Assembly: GCA_964634885.1 (NCBI GenBank) | Contig: CAZWLN010000015.1 | Location: 1-64,000, forward strand | From: DAINRZ01 sp964634885 | GTDB lineage: Bacteria > Bacteroidota > Ignavibacteria > Kapaibacteriales > UBA2268 | DNA length: 64,000 nt | Direction: 5' to 3' | In this document: positions 17,661 through 25,811 of the stretch, one piece after another | Position numbering within the stretch: position 1 is the first letter of the stretch | Layout of the letters: the number at the start of each line of letters is the position of its first letter | Notes under the pieces: generated by a model | The model's database searches: none | What the model was told of the DNA's origin: nothing | Seen by the model: the letters and a program-made list of their open reading frames with translations, nothing else | Program-made: the position numbers and the translations under genes

Positions 17661-18971
17661 TTAATTGGAGATCCTGATCCACTTGATCAGGTCCTTCAAC
17701 TGCGGCTTCCTGCCGTACATAAGTATGCCGATGCGGTAAACTTTCGCTGCGAACATGATGCACAGGAAGAAGGTACCGATCATCAGTACAACCGACAGGG
17801 CAATCTCCCACAGCGGAACCTCCGTCGCCGCAATCCTCACGATCATCAGTATCGGTGAGAAGAACGGGAACAGGGACAGTATAATCGAGAGTGTGCTTTC
17901 AGGATTGGACATTATGTACTGGATGAAGAGCATCGGGATGATGATCGGAAGTGTTACAGGCAACTGAAGCTGCTGGGCGTCGGATTCCTGGTCAACTGCC
18001 GAACCGATGGCTGCAAATAGTGTCGCGTACACAAAATAGCCGGTAAGGAAATAGAAGACGAAACTGAGTACCAAACCAATACTGGGCGCCGGCAGGGATG
18101 CAACCGTTGCAAGAAATTCCTGGTCGGGTCCTCCTGTTGCACCGCCCATCGTTGCTGCCATCTGTACATTGGGCGACGCAAAGAGTGAGATAATGTCTCC
18201 TTTGAGCCAAAACAGGACGGCTCCAAGGATGAGCCAGAATGTAAGCTGTGTCAGCCCGAGAAGGCCGATCCCGACGACTTTACCCATCATGAGCTCGAAG
18301 GGCCTGACTGAGGAAGCCATTACCTCGATGATCCTGTTTGCCTTTTCCTCGATGACTCCCCTCATTACAGATGCGCCGTATATCAGCATCATGATATAGA
18401 TGACAAATCCGAGGACATAGCCGATTACTGCGTAGAAGCCTGCATAGTCGTTCTCGGTGCCTTTTTCCGTTATTTTATGAGTAGAAATGTCGGGCCTTTT
18501 GTCAACTTTGGCAATCACTTCAGGAGCAATGCCTGCTTCGATTAGCCGCTCATTCCTTAAAATACCTCCGATGGAAGCATTGACTGATGAAATGAAGCCT
18601 ATGCCGCCGCCGCCAAGTGAATAGACATCGGCTTTACCGTTTTCCACGAAATCTTTGTCGATTACCAGATAGCCGTCGAGTTCCTCTCTCAGGACTTTCG
18701 AATAGAGGCTGTCCACTGATTGATCCGAAATGAAGTATTTATCCGGTTCGTTTTGAACAACCTTCTGCCCGATCCTGCCCGATTTATCGACAATTGCAAT
18801 TTTCCTTTCCGTACTGTCTTCGGATATCAGCGTAACGAGAGCAATAACGCCAAAGAAAACGACAAGCATCAAAGGGCCAAGCAATGTGCTGATGATGAAA
18901 CCCTTAGACCTTAATTTTGTCATATACTCAAATGATATGATGTCGAAGACTTTTGTTTTATGCTTTTCCAT
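17661..18971 (-). CDS. ABC-2 type permease (NatB-like exporter subunit)
   Basis: The product has one N-terminal membrane segment (about residues 30-55, LLGPLMLVVFFGVIALVTLI), a large extracytoplasmic domain (about 55-180) and five or so membrane segments in the C-terminal half, the arrangement of NatB/ABC-2 permeases. The start MEKHKTKVFDI at 18971 is chosen over 18998 because it gives a compact 14-bp overlap with the upstream ATPase gene. The pair would form an exporter; the substrate is not evident (sodium, drugs or peptides in relatives). Confidence 0.88.
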   Translation of the reverse strand: MEKHKTKVFDIISFEYMTKLRSKGFIISTLLGPLMLVVFFGVIALVTLISEDSTERKIAIVDKSGRIGQKVVQNEPDKYFISDQSVDSLYSKVLREELDGYLVIDKDFVENGKADVYSLGGGGIGFISSVNASIGGILRNERLIEAGIAPEVIAKVDKRPDISTHKITEKGTENDYAGFYAVIGYVLGFVIYIMMLIYGASVMRGVIEEKANRIIEVMASSVRPFELMMGKVVGIGLLGLTQLTFWLILGAVLFWLKGDIISLFASPNVQMAATMGGATGGPDQEFLATVASLPAPSIGLVLSFVFYFLTGYFVYATLFAAIGSAVDQESDAQQLQLPVTLPIIIPMLFIQYIMSNPESTLSIILSLFPFFSPILMIVRIAATEVPLWEIALSVVLMIGTFFLCIMFAAKVYRIGILMYGRKPQLKDLIKWIRISN

Positions 18972-19881
18972 TGCCGCTTCCTTCCTTGCCTGATACAACT
19001 TCGATAAATATTTCGTGAAGGCTGGGCTCGTTGATCTCCAGCTTATACAGGTTGAGGTTTTTCAGCGATTCGGCAATGATGTCGTTGATTGAAACGGAAC
19101 CGTTTGTAAGACGCATTTCCAACCTGTTGTTTGAACGGCTGACGACTTTCACTCCTTCCAAATTGCTCAGGAAAGAGTCGGAGCCTTCGAATTCCATGAT
19201 GACAGTGTCTCTTCCGAACTTCTTTTTAATGTCGCTTACCCTGCCCTGCAAAACAATCTTCCCTTTATTGATGAGGCAGATGTCGTCGCAAAGCTGTTCA
19301 GCCTGTTCCATTATATGTGTCGAAAGGACAATCGTTTTGCCGGCAGCCTTCATCTCGAGGATGATGCCCTTGAGCAGCTCGGTGTTCACAGGGTCGAAAC
19401 CGGAGAAAGGCTCGTCGAGGATGAGCAGTTCCGGGTCGTGTACGATGGTAGTGATGAACTGTACTTTCTGCTGCATACCTTTCGACAGTTCCTGGACTTT
19501 CTTGTTGGCCCAATCTGCTGCGTCGAGCTTTTCGAGCCAGAACCGTGCCCTTTTCATGGCTTCGTTACGGGGTACCCCCTTGAGGCGGGCAAAATAGATG
19601 ATCTGCTCGAGTACCTTGATCTTCTTGTACAGGCCCCTTTCTTCAGGCAGGTACCCGATCCTGTTCTGGTGCCTGGAACTGATGGGCTCGTTGAAAACGG
19701 TAATTCTTCCCTGGTCGGGATAGAATATGTTCGTAATCATTCGGATCATCGTAGTCTTACCCGCGCCGTTCGGTCCCAGCAAGCCCAATATCCTGCCGCT
19801 TTCGGCGCTGAACGATATATCATCGTTAGCCCTGAACTGCCCGAATTGCTTGACTACATTCTCTACTTTGATAATTTCCAT
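18958..19881 (-). CDS. ABC transporter ATPase (NatA-like)
   Basis: The 307-residue ATP-binding protein shows Walker A GPNGAGKTT (about 35-43), the signature LSKGMQQKVQ, Walker B LLILDEPFSGFDPVN and the switch STHIMEQAEQL. A C-terminal extension of about 85 residues (VSDIKKKFGRDTVIMEFEGS) resembles the DUF4162-type tail typical of NatA/CcmA-like exporters. It overlaps the permease gene by 14 bp, so the two are translationally coupled and should assemble as an exporter in the inner membrane. Confidence 0.92.
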   Translation of the reverse strand: MEIIKVENVVKQFGQFRANDDISFSAESGRILGLLGPNGAGKTTMIRMITNIFYPDQGRITVFNEPISSRHQNRIGYLPEERGLYKKIKVLEQIIYFARLKGVPRNEAMKRARFWLEKLDAADWANKKVQELSKGMQQKVQFITTIVHDPELLILDEPFSGFDPVNTELLKGIILEMKAAGKTIVLSTHIMEQAEQLCDDICLINKGKIVLQGRVSDIKKKFGRDTVIMEFEGSDSFLSNLEGVKVVSRSNNRLEMRLTNGSVSINDIIAESLKNLNLYKLEINEPSLHEIFIEVVSGKEGSGNGKA

Positions 19882-19950
19882 TAATTTCCCAATATATTAA
19901 AAATAATATTGTGCTATACGCAGAAACAAACGGTAATGTTTCAAGATGGA

Positions 19951-20982
19951 TTACAAACTGTTCAAATAGTCGTTGTACCTTCTTTCGGGACGTCCTTTCC
20001 AGTTGCCTTTGTGCCAGCCGTAGGCGGCAATCAACGGCATTGCTACTGTTGCTTCCGAATAGACCATCTGTTCGAATGTAGTTTCGACTTTGCCCCAGGA
20101 ACTTGCTTCTTTGAGTGTTGAACCGGAGAGGCCGCCGTCCCTTTCGTCAGCAACGGTGATCTGGATGGCGTATTTGTGCATATCGACTTCATGGCCCAGT
20201 ACTTCGCATGATACGACGATGTCCTGTGTGAAATTCTTCGGTACGCCGCCGCCGATCATAAGGATGCCTGTGTCGCCGGCTTTCAGCTTGATCTTGGTGA
20301 GTTCGAGGAAGTCTTTGGCCGAGTCGATGGAAGCGGTAGCGCCTTTGGCGTTGAACTGGTGGTGTACGAAACCGAAACCTGCCGAGCAGTCGGAGAATGC
20401 GGGGACAAAGATCGGCACGCCTTTTTCGTAGGCATTCCTGATGACTGAACGCTCGCCTTTGTTGTTGTCCACGAGCCACCTGCCCATTTCGGTAATAAAC
20501 TCCCTCGAGCTGTATGGCCTGGGGTCAACCGAATTGGCAATTTCTGCAACTGTCATGTCGCATACTCGAAGGTCGTCCTCGTCGATATATGTATCGTAGA
20601 TCCTGTCGATCGCCAGGTCCCTGAGTTCATTGTCGTCCACGAACTGTGTACCCTGGTAATGCTTGAAGTCCAGGGCTTCGAGGAAATCCTGGTCCACGAT
20701 GAGTGCTCCGGTCGAAACAATGGCGTCAACCATGTTGTGCTTTACCATATCGACGACAACATCTTTCAGTCCGGCGCTGAAAAGCGAACCGGCAAGGGTA
20801 AGAATGACGCTGCAATTTTTGTCTGCGAGCATTCTGTCATATATCTGTGCGGCACGGCTCATGTTCCTCGCCTGGAAAGCCATCCTGCCCATATCTTCTA
20901 TCAATTGTACGGTGTTGTGCTTCTTAATATCGAAATGCTCTACTGTTTTCTCCGGATTGAGGTAATCTCTTTTGGCAGCCAT
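19951..20982 (-). CDS. Deoxyhypusine-synthase-family protein, probably a homospermidine synthase-like enzyme
   Basis: The 343-residue protein matches the deoxyhypusine synthase fold along its length: TLAGSLFSAGLKD, VDAIVSTGALIVDQD, FVPAFSDCSAGFG, ILMIGGGVPKNF and QITVADERDGGLSGS. The catalytic lysine segment KEASSWGKVE is intact, corresponding to the SWGK motif of eukaryotic enzymes. Bacteria have no eIF5A, and bacterial members of the family are known to make homospermidine or other polyamines from spermidine/putrescine using NAD. It stands alone between the ABC exporter and the rhomboid-like gene. Confidence 0.85.
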   Translation of the reverse strand: MAAKRDYLNPEKTVEHFDIKKHNTVQLIEDMGRMAFQARNMSRAAQIYDRMLADKNCSVILTLAGSLFSAGLKDVVVDMVKHNMVDAIVSTGALIVDQDFLEALDFKHYQGTQFVDDNELRDLAIDRIYDTYIDEDDLRVCDMTVAEIANSVDPRPYSSREFITEMGRWLVDNNKGERSVIRNAYEKGVPIFVPAFSDCSAGFGFVHHQFNAKGATASIDSAKDFLELTKIKLKAGDTGILMIGGGVPKNFTQDIVVSCEVLGHEVDMHKYAIQITVADERDGGLSGSTLKEASSWGKVETTFEQMVYSEATVAMPLIAAYGWHKGNWKGRPERRYNDYLNSL

Positions 20983-21055
20983 AATAATACTCCTAAATAT
21001 TTTAACTAAAAAACATTTTATTAATATTCAAAAATAAGAATTGTTTGATTATAAA

Positions 21056-21952
21056 TTACAGGGACTTGGAATATTCTTTCAGAAAACGTATCTCATCGGG
21101 CGAGAGAGACTCTTTTCCGTATTCGTTGATCTTGTCGAGTATCTCGTTCAGCCTGTCCTCGGACAAGTCGGGTTCGGGTTCGTACATCATATAGTCCTCA
21201 TACTCGCGGTCCCGTCCGAAAAACTTCCTGTGTTCGGCAGAGCTGATGAATGCAGGGCTGTATTCTTCAGGTTCGGGAATTACCTTCCTCTCGGAAGTTT
21301 TACGTTTAAGGTGCAGCGTACCCCAGTTCAGAAGCACAATCTGGCAATATATCAACAAGCCGGACAGTATGCCGAAGCTGGCTGACGCCAACTCAGGGGC
21401 AACGGTATCCGACCCGAGGATGACGGATTTCATGGTAATTACCGACACCCAGGCAAGCGAAGCTGCAGCAATCATCAGCATGCTCCTTACGGGTTTCTTT
21501 TTGTAAGGCGTCAGCCTGCCGGTAATATTAAGCAGGATGAACAGGCTCAACACAAAGAATGAGATGCCTGTCATGCCGGAAAGTATATATGTCTCGCTAC
21601 GGTAAAATATCGTGAAAGTAGTACCCTGCAGACAGATCAGCAGGAACAGTATCAGGTGGTAGAACCGGTTTTTCATAATCAGTTCCACCTTTGTCGAAAT
21701 CATGAAGAAAGTGAACACAAACAGCAGAATGGTTTCCGGCCCGGACTGGGCAAAAGGAAAAGTAAACAAGCGCCAGAACTCAATTTGGTTGACGACTAAG
21801 GAGGTGTTCAACAGTAATTGGGCGCTGATCTTGCCGTCGAACAGGAAATCGATGCCGTACAACAAGAGTGTGAGTACGCCGATTTTCTGCGACAGGCTGT
21901 ATTTCCAGCTATTTACTGACTTTTTCAACGCTTGTTTTCTTAATATTTTCAA
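21056..21952 (-). CDS. Rhomboid-like membrane protein, apparently protease-dead
   Basis: About six membrane segments (residues 20-210) follow the rhomboid pattern, with FWRLFTFPFAQSG in place of the usual W-R-T-F loop. The catalytic GxSG motif reads GMTG (LSGMTGISFF), so serine is replaced by threonine, and the usual histidine in the last core segment reads SASFGILSG. The soluble C-terminus (EDRLNEILDKINEYGKESLS) resembles the DUF6576 tail of Bacteroidota rhomboids. The gene overlaps the end of nuoE by 44 bp. It is most likely a pseudo-rhomboid that binds rather than cuts membrane proteins. Confidence 0.7.
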   Translation of the reverse strand: MKILRKQALKKSVNSWKYSLSQKIGVLTLLLYGIDFLFDGKISAQLLLNTSLVVNQIEFWRLFTFPFAQSGPETILLFVFTFFMISTKVELIMKNRFYHLILFLLICLQGTTFTIFYRSETYILSGMTGISFFVLSLFILLNITGRLTPYKKKPVRSMLMIAAASLAWVSVITMKSVILGSDTVAPELASASFGILSGLLIYCQIVLLNWGTLHLKRKTSERKVIPEPEEYSPAFISSAEHRKFFGRDREYEDYMMYEPEPDLSEDRLNEILDKINEYGKESLSPDEIRFLKEYSKSL

Positions 21953-22409
21953 TTAATTCATCAACAATTGTTATGTTGACGTTTTCATAATAGTCTTCGT
22001 TTATTGCAATCATCGGAGCGCCGCCGCAGGCTCCCATACATTCCGTTTCCTCCAGGGAAAACAGGCCGTCTTCAGTACGCTCATTGCTCTTAATGCCCAG
22101 TTTCTCAGACAGATGCATAAAAATCTCCTCGCCGCCCAAAAGCATACAGGAGACATTGGTACATACCTGAATATGGTATTTACCCATTGGCTTCTTAAAG
22201 AACATCGTATAGAACGAAGCGACACCGTCCACATGGGCCCAGCTCAGACCCAAATGACCTGCTACCAGCGTCTTGACATCGTCGGATATCCATCCCCACT
22301 TCTTCTGGGCCAGCCACAGAACGGACATGAGCGCAGCTTTTGAGTCAGGGTATTTGGCCCTGATCGCTTCAATCTCCTCAATTTCCTCTATCGTAAACTC
22401 TTTACTCAT
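21909..22409 (-). CDS. nuoE: NADH-quinone oxidoreductase subunit E (24-kDa, [2Fe-2S])
   Basis: The 166-residue protein has the NuoE layout: helical start (ALMSVLWLAQKKWGWISDDV), GVASFYTMFF, then a thioredoxin-like domain with the four cluster cysteines in CTNVSC and ECMGAC. It passes electrons from NADH in complex I or in a related hydrogenase/dehydrogenase. No other nuo gene is in the window, so it is separated from the rest of its complex here. It overlaps the rhomboid-like gene and is insulated from the upstream rpsP by a terminator. Confidence 0.93.
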   Translation of the reverse strand: MSKEFTIEEIEEIEAIRAKYPDSKAALMSVLWLAQKKWGWISDDVKTLVAGHLGLSWAHVDGVASFYTMFFKKPMGKYHIQVCTNVSCMLLGGEEIFMHLSEKLGIKSNERTEDGLFSLEETECMGACGGAPMIAINEDYYENVNITIVDELIENIKKTSVEKVSK

Positions 22410-22488
22410 AAAAACAATTACCCATTATAAACGGTTTTGTTATAGCAAAATTTCAGCCAACTAAAAAATTCTGAAATTATGAAAATGC

Positions 22489-22526
22489 AAAAAAACCTCA
22501 TGAAATTTTTCCAATGAGGTTTTTTT
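22489..22526 (-). terminator. Rho-independent terminator after rpsP
   Basis: An A-rich run leading into CCTCAT (22496-22501) pairs with ATGAGG and a T run (22514-22526) over a 12-nt loop. Because A and T tracts flank both sides it can act in both directions; on the minus strand it ends the ffh-rpsP transcript before nuoE. The remaining 22410-22659 interval shows no gene. Confidence 0.85.
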
Positions 22527-22659
22527 AGACTAATATTATGCCTTCAATGCTAAAGTATTCCCCCTGCAATGAAGTTATCTCCTTTTAATCCGGACAAACT
22601 CATTTACATAACAGATACTTTACAATCTATAATTTTATATTATCATTCAATAAACAAAA

Positions 22660-23079
22660 CTATTCCTGAGGAGCTGCGGCAGCTTTTTCAGCTTCTTCCT
22701 TAGCTTTCTCTCTGGCAATAGTCCGTTTTGCCCTGATCTCTTTCCTTCTCCAGTAACGGGCAGCAGCGTCCTGTTTGTGTTTTTCAACAAGCTGCTCGAT
22801 ATCTGTTTCGGGTTTACCTTTGAACCTTAAGGCTCTGCGAAGGAGAATGCCTGTGTAGCTCAGAAGATTATTCACGATGTCTGTAGGCTGGGCGCCGACA
22901 TTAAGCCAGTAAATTGCCCTGTCGCTGTCAATTTTTACTGTTGACGGCTGTGTGTGCGGGTCATAGTATCCGATGCGTTCGATGAAAGCGCCGTCGCGTT
23001 TCTTACGTGAATCAACCAGAACGATATCATATTTCGGCAGATGTGTCCTGCCTTTTCTTCTTAAACGGATTTTTACCAT
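22660..23079 (-). CDS. rpsP: 30S ribosomal protein S16
   Basis: The N-terminal 80 residues are a standard S16 (MVKIRLRRKGRTHLPKYDIV, GYYDPHTQPSTVKID, WLNVGAQPTDIV). The protein is 139 residues, longer than the usual 80-90, with a lysine/alanine/glutamate-rich helical tail (AKEEAEKAAAAPQE), an extension common in this group of phyla. It follows ffh by 60 bp on the same strand, a classic SRP-ribosome operon pairing, and is followed by a terminator at 22489-22526. Confidence 0.97.
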   Translation of the reverse strand: MVKIRLRRKGRTHLPKYDIVLVDSRKKRDGAFIERIGYYDPHTQPSTVKIDSDRAIYWLNVGAQPTDIVNNLLSYTGILLRRALRFKGKPETDIEQLVEKHKQDAAARYWRRKEIRAKRTIAREKAKEEAEKAAAAPQE

Positions 23080-23139
23080 TTAATCATACCTCTTTATTAA
23101 ATAGATAAACTTTTAATTATCAATATATTCATCCTATCC

Positions 23140-24471
23140 TCAGAATCCCTGGGGCATCTGGAAATTCTTCATCATTCGCAGTTTCTTTCCGTGAGTGAAA
23201 TTCTTGATCATCTTGCTCATGTCTTCGAACTGTTTGATGAGCCTGTTGACGTCCTGTATCGTCGAGCCGCTGCCGTCGGCAATCCTTTTGCGCCGCGAAC
23301 CGTTAAGTATCTTCGGGTTGCGCCTTTCATGGAGCGTCATGGAGTGAATGATGGCTTCGACTCTCTTAAAGGCTTTGTCGTCGATGTTGACGTTCTTCAG
23401 GGCTTTGTCCATGCCTGGAAGCATACCCAGCAGGTCCCTGATGGAACCCATCTTCTGAATCGTTTTCAACTGCTCGAGGAAGTCTTCGAAAGTAAACTGG
23501 TTCTTCCTGATCTTGTCTTCAAGCTGTTGTGCTTCTTTCTCGTCGAACTGCATCTCTGCTTTTTCCACGAGCGTAACGATGTCGCCCATGCCGAGGATAC
23601 GTGAAGCGATACGCTCGGGATGGAAAGGCTCGATGGCGTCAACTTTTTCACCAGTACCAACGAATTTGATTGGCTTGCCGACGACAGAAAGAACCGACAA
23701 AGCAGCGCCTCCCCTGGTGTCGCCGTCCAGCTTGGTCAGGACGATGCCGGTAAGGGTCAGTTTTTCATGGAATGCCTTGGCGGTGGTAACTGCGTCCTGG
23801 CCGATCATGGCGTCGCAGACGAAAAGTGTTTCTGTCGGTTCGACAGCTTTACTGATGTTTTCCACTTCGTTCATCATCTCTTCGTCGATGGTGAGCCGGC
23901 CCGCGGTATCGATTATTACCACATCGCGTGCAAAGCGTTTTGAATAGCTGACGGCGTCCTGGGCAATTTTTACCGGATTCTTCTCCTCCGAGGTAAATAC
24001 GGGGATATTAATCGAGGCACCCAGTGTTTTCAACTGATCAACGGCAGCAGGGCGGTAAACGTCGCAAGCAACCAACAGCGGCTGCCTGCCTTTCTTACGG
24101 AGATTCTTTGCCAGCTTGGCAGAGAACGTCGTTTTACCCGAACCCTGAAGGCCTGCTACCAATATGACGGTTGGAGGCTTAGCGGCAAAGACCAGATCGC
24201 TCTGTTTGCTGCCCATTATCTCTACCAGTTCGTCGCGGACAAGCTTGACAATCAACTGCTCGGGCAAAAGGTTTCCTTTTACCTCAGTGCCGACAGACTT
24301 CTCTTTCACATCGTCAACGAACTTCTTGGCAACGTTAAGATTGACGTCGGCTTCGAGCAATGCACGCCTGATCTCGCGCAGCGCTTCGGAGATATTCTCT
24401 TCTGATATTTTGGCCTGTCCCCTGAATCTTTTCAGTGCAAGCTCTAACTTCTCTTGTAAACTTTCAAACAT
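23140..24471 (-). CDS. ffh: Signal recognition particle protein Ffh (SRP54)
   Basis: The 443-residue GTPase contains the N-domain (ALLEADVNLNVAKKF), G-domain with P-loop GLQGSGKTTFSAKL, DVYRPAAVDQL, DTAGRL and TKLDGDTRGGAAL, and the methionine-rich M-domain (about 300-443) with GMLPGMDKAL and the RNA-binding SRRKRIADGSG. It binds 4.5S RNA and signal peptides and delivers ribosomes to FtsY. Start ATG 24471 gives the standard MFESLQEKLE. No SRP RNA gene was recognised nearby. Confidence 0.98.
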   Translation of the reverse strand: MFESLQEKLELALKRFRGQAKISEENISEALREIRRALLEADVNLNVAKKFVDDVKEKSVGTEVKGNLLPEQLIVKLVRDELVEIMGSKQSDLVFAAKPPTVILVAGLQGSGKTTFSAKLAKNLRKKGRQPLLVACDVYRPAAVDQLKTLGASINIPVFTSEEKNPVKIAQDAVSYSKRFARDVVIIDTAGRLTIDEEMMNEVENISKAVEPTETLFVCDAMIGQDAVTTAKAFHEKLTLTGIVLTKLDGDTRGGAALSVLSVVGKPIKFVGTGEKVDAIEPFHPERIASRILGMGDIVTLVEKAEMQFDEKEAQQLEDKIRKNQFTFEDFLEQLKTIQKMGSIRDLLGMLPGMDKALKNVNIDDKAFKRVEAIIHSMTLHERRNPKILNGSRRKRIADGSGSTIQDVNRLIKQFEDMSKMIKNFTHGKKLRMMKNFQMPQGF

Positions 24472-24500
24472 ATAAACTACTTACAAAAAAATACGAATTA

Positions 24501-24533
24501 CAAAATTAACTTAATATTACTACTTGTCCAAAA
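24501..24533 (-). promoter_or_regulatory. Bacteroidota-type promoter for ffh-rpsP
   Basis: On the minus strand TTTTG (24529-24533) is followed after 20 bases by TAATTTTG (24501-24508), matching the TTTG / TAnnTTTG pattern of Bacteroidota housekeeping promoters at proper spacing. It lies 30 bp upstream of the ffh ATG. Confidence 0.5.
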
Positions 24534-24658
24534 TATTTCCACATTTTATAAATTTTTTTCATTTTTTTTCGGTTTATCTTAATATATTGTCTTGTTCGTT
24601 TATACAAAAATAAAAAAGTTTTGGTAAAAAATAATTGTTTAATATAAAAGGTAATGTG

Positions 24659-25174
24659 ATGAATCAAATTGTTGTTTCCGACAAGACAAAAGTGTGGAAA
24701 CCGACTGTCACAAAGCTGATCAAGAACTTTCGTGAAGCGCTGACTTTAATAATCCCAGTGATGGAAAGATCGAAAATCGGCTGGCGCGAAGAAGACCAGG
24801 GCGACAGTTTCGACGGCATAGCAGAATCTCTGTACAACTGGTTCGTGATCAATAACATTGAAAACTATATCAGGGAGAAGTACAAGAAAGTTCCCTCGAT
24901 CTCCAAGTATAATTTCTTTTATAAGGATTATAGTAAAATCGGTTTCATCGAAGTAACACACGGAGGCGAAGACCCACTCGGCTATCATGTTTTTACCTCA
25001 CTGGTAACGCATTCCACTCCTTTTGACACTGTCGTTTGCGACAAAATCGACAAGATGGGACAGGTTCTGGGCAAGAATGTCGAATTCAATTTCGACGACG
25101 TCAAGTTTTTGTACCAGCACCGAAGGGTTACCGGCGAGATGATTGAGTTTGACAAGATTGAACTAGTTGTTTAA
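24659..25174 (+). CDS. Unknown soluble 171-aa protein
   Basis: I do not recognise the family. ATG 24659 (MNQIVVSDKTKVWKP) is chosen because AAAGG lies about 8 bases upstream; an in-frame ATG at 24635 has none. The protein is mixed alpha/beta with no signal or membrane segment; notable segments are GWREEDQGDSFDGIAESLYN and IEVTHGGEDPLGYHVF. It opens the plus-strand run, 27 bp before a small lipoprotein gene and ahead of flhF, but no sequence feature ties it to motility. Confidence 0.75.
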   Translation: MNQIVVSDKTKVWKPTVTKLIKNFREALTLIIPVMERSKIGWREEDQGDSFDGIAESLYNWFVINNIENYIREKYKKVPSISKYNFFYKDYSKIGFIEVTHGGEDPLGYHVFTSLVTHSTPFDTVVCDKIDKMGQVLGKNVEFNFDDVKFLYQHRRVTGEMIEFDKIELVV

Positions 25175-25201
25175 AATTATTTTATGTTATTGCATTTTCC
25201 C

Positions 25202-25723
25202 ATGAAAATGTTCCTGCTTTGCACTGTTTTTACGGTCCTGCTGTTCTCCTGCAGCAGGGACTTCAGTAAAACTTCACTGTACAACGAAAAGTACAGGCTT
25301 TCCGTCGAATATCCCTCGGACTGGAAAGCCGACACCAGCAACAACGGTGTTGTACTGCTGACTCTTACTTCACCCGTTCTCTCTCCCGGAGACAGTGGAG
25401 TAACAGTCATCGCTGTGGAAGCAAGAGATTACTTCACCGGCATCTCTTTCGAACAGAATGCGAAAGTACTGCTTGTCCAGGAAGGCGACAAAGGCGTCGG
25501 CATGAAGATCAAAGAGGAGAAATTCACAGAGATTGCCGGCGGCGTCAGCACAAAATTCTACGACTTTGAACTCGATGTATATGGTATAACGGAACGTATA
25601 AGGCTGTACATCTTCGTCAAAGACAATGTACTGTTTCTCGTCAGGTGCGTAGCGCCAAAGGAGCAGTACGAGGCAATGAGCGACTACACGGACTTCATTG
25701 TCAACAGCATTTCATTCAGGTGA
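25202..25723 (+). CDS. PsbP/DcrB-like lipoprotein
   Basis: Starting at ATG 25202 the signal peptide MKMFLLCTVFTVLLFSCS carries a lipobox (LFSC), giving a lipid-anchored protein of about 155 residues. The body has the PsbP/DcrB-type pattern: YRLSVEYPSDWKADT near the start, a repeated beta-hairpin middle and a final helix (YEAMSDYTDFIVNSISF). Such proteins sit in the envelope with mostly unknown roles. The frame is open back to 25184, but those extra residues would spoil the signal peptide. Confidence 0.75.
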   Translation: MKMFLLCTVFTVLLFSCSRDFSKTSLYNEKYRLSVEYPSDWKADTSNNGVVLLTLTSPVLSPGDSGVTVIAVEARDYFTGISFEQNAKVLLVQEGDKGVGMKIKEEKFTEIAGGVSTKFYDFELDVYGITERIRLYIFVKDNVLFLVRCVAPKEQYEAMSDYTDFIVNSISFR

Positions 25724-25780
25724 TATTTTCTGCATTTACTTTCCCGACATTGCATTTTTGGCACAATAATTTCTGTAATA

Positions 25781-25806
25781 TTGACGAATATTTTATTATA
25801 TTTTTG
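25781..25806 (+). promoter_or_regulatory. Possible promoter for flhF
   Basis: TATTTTTG (25799-25806) matches TAnnTTTG exactly and ends 5 bases before the flhF ATG; a TTG at 25781 is a poor, 15-bp-spaced upstream box. If used, the transcript would start at or near the ATG (leaderless). Confidence 0.25.
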
Positions 25807-25811
25807 ATATT

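Noticed and set aside
19951..20982. True deoxyhypusine synthase acting on eIF5A
   Set aside because: The genome is bacterial and eIF5A is absent from bacteria; a polyamine-synthesis role is more likely.
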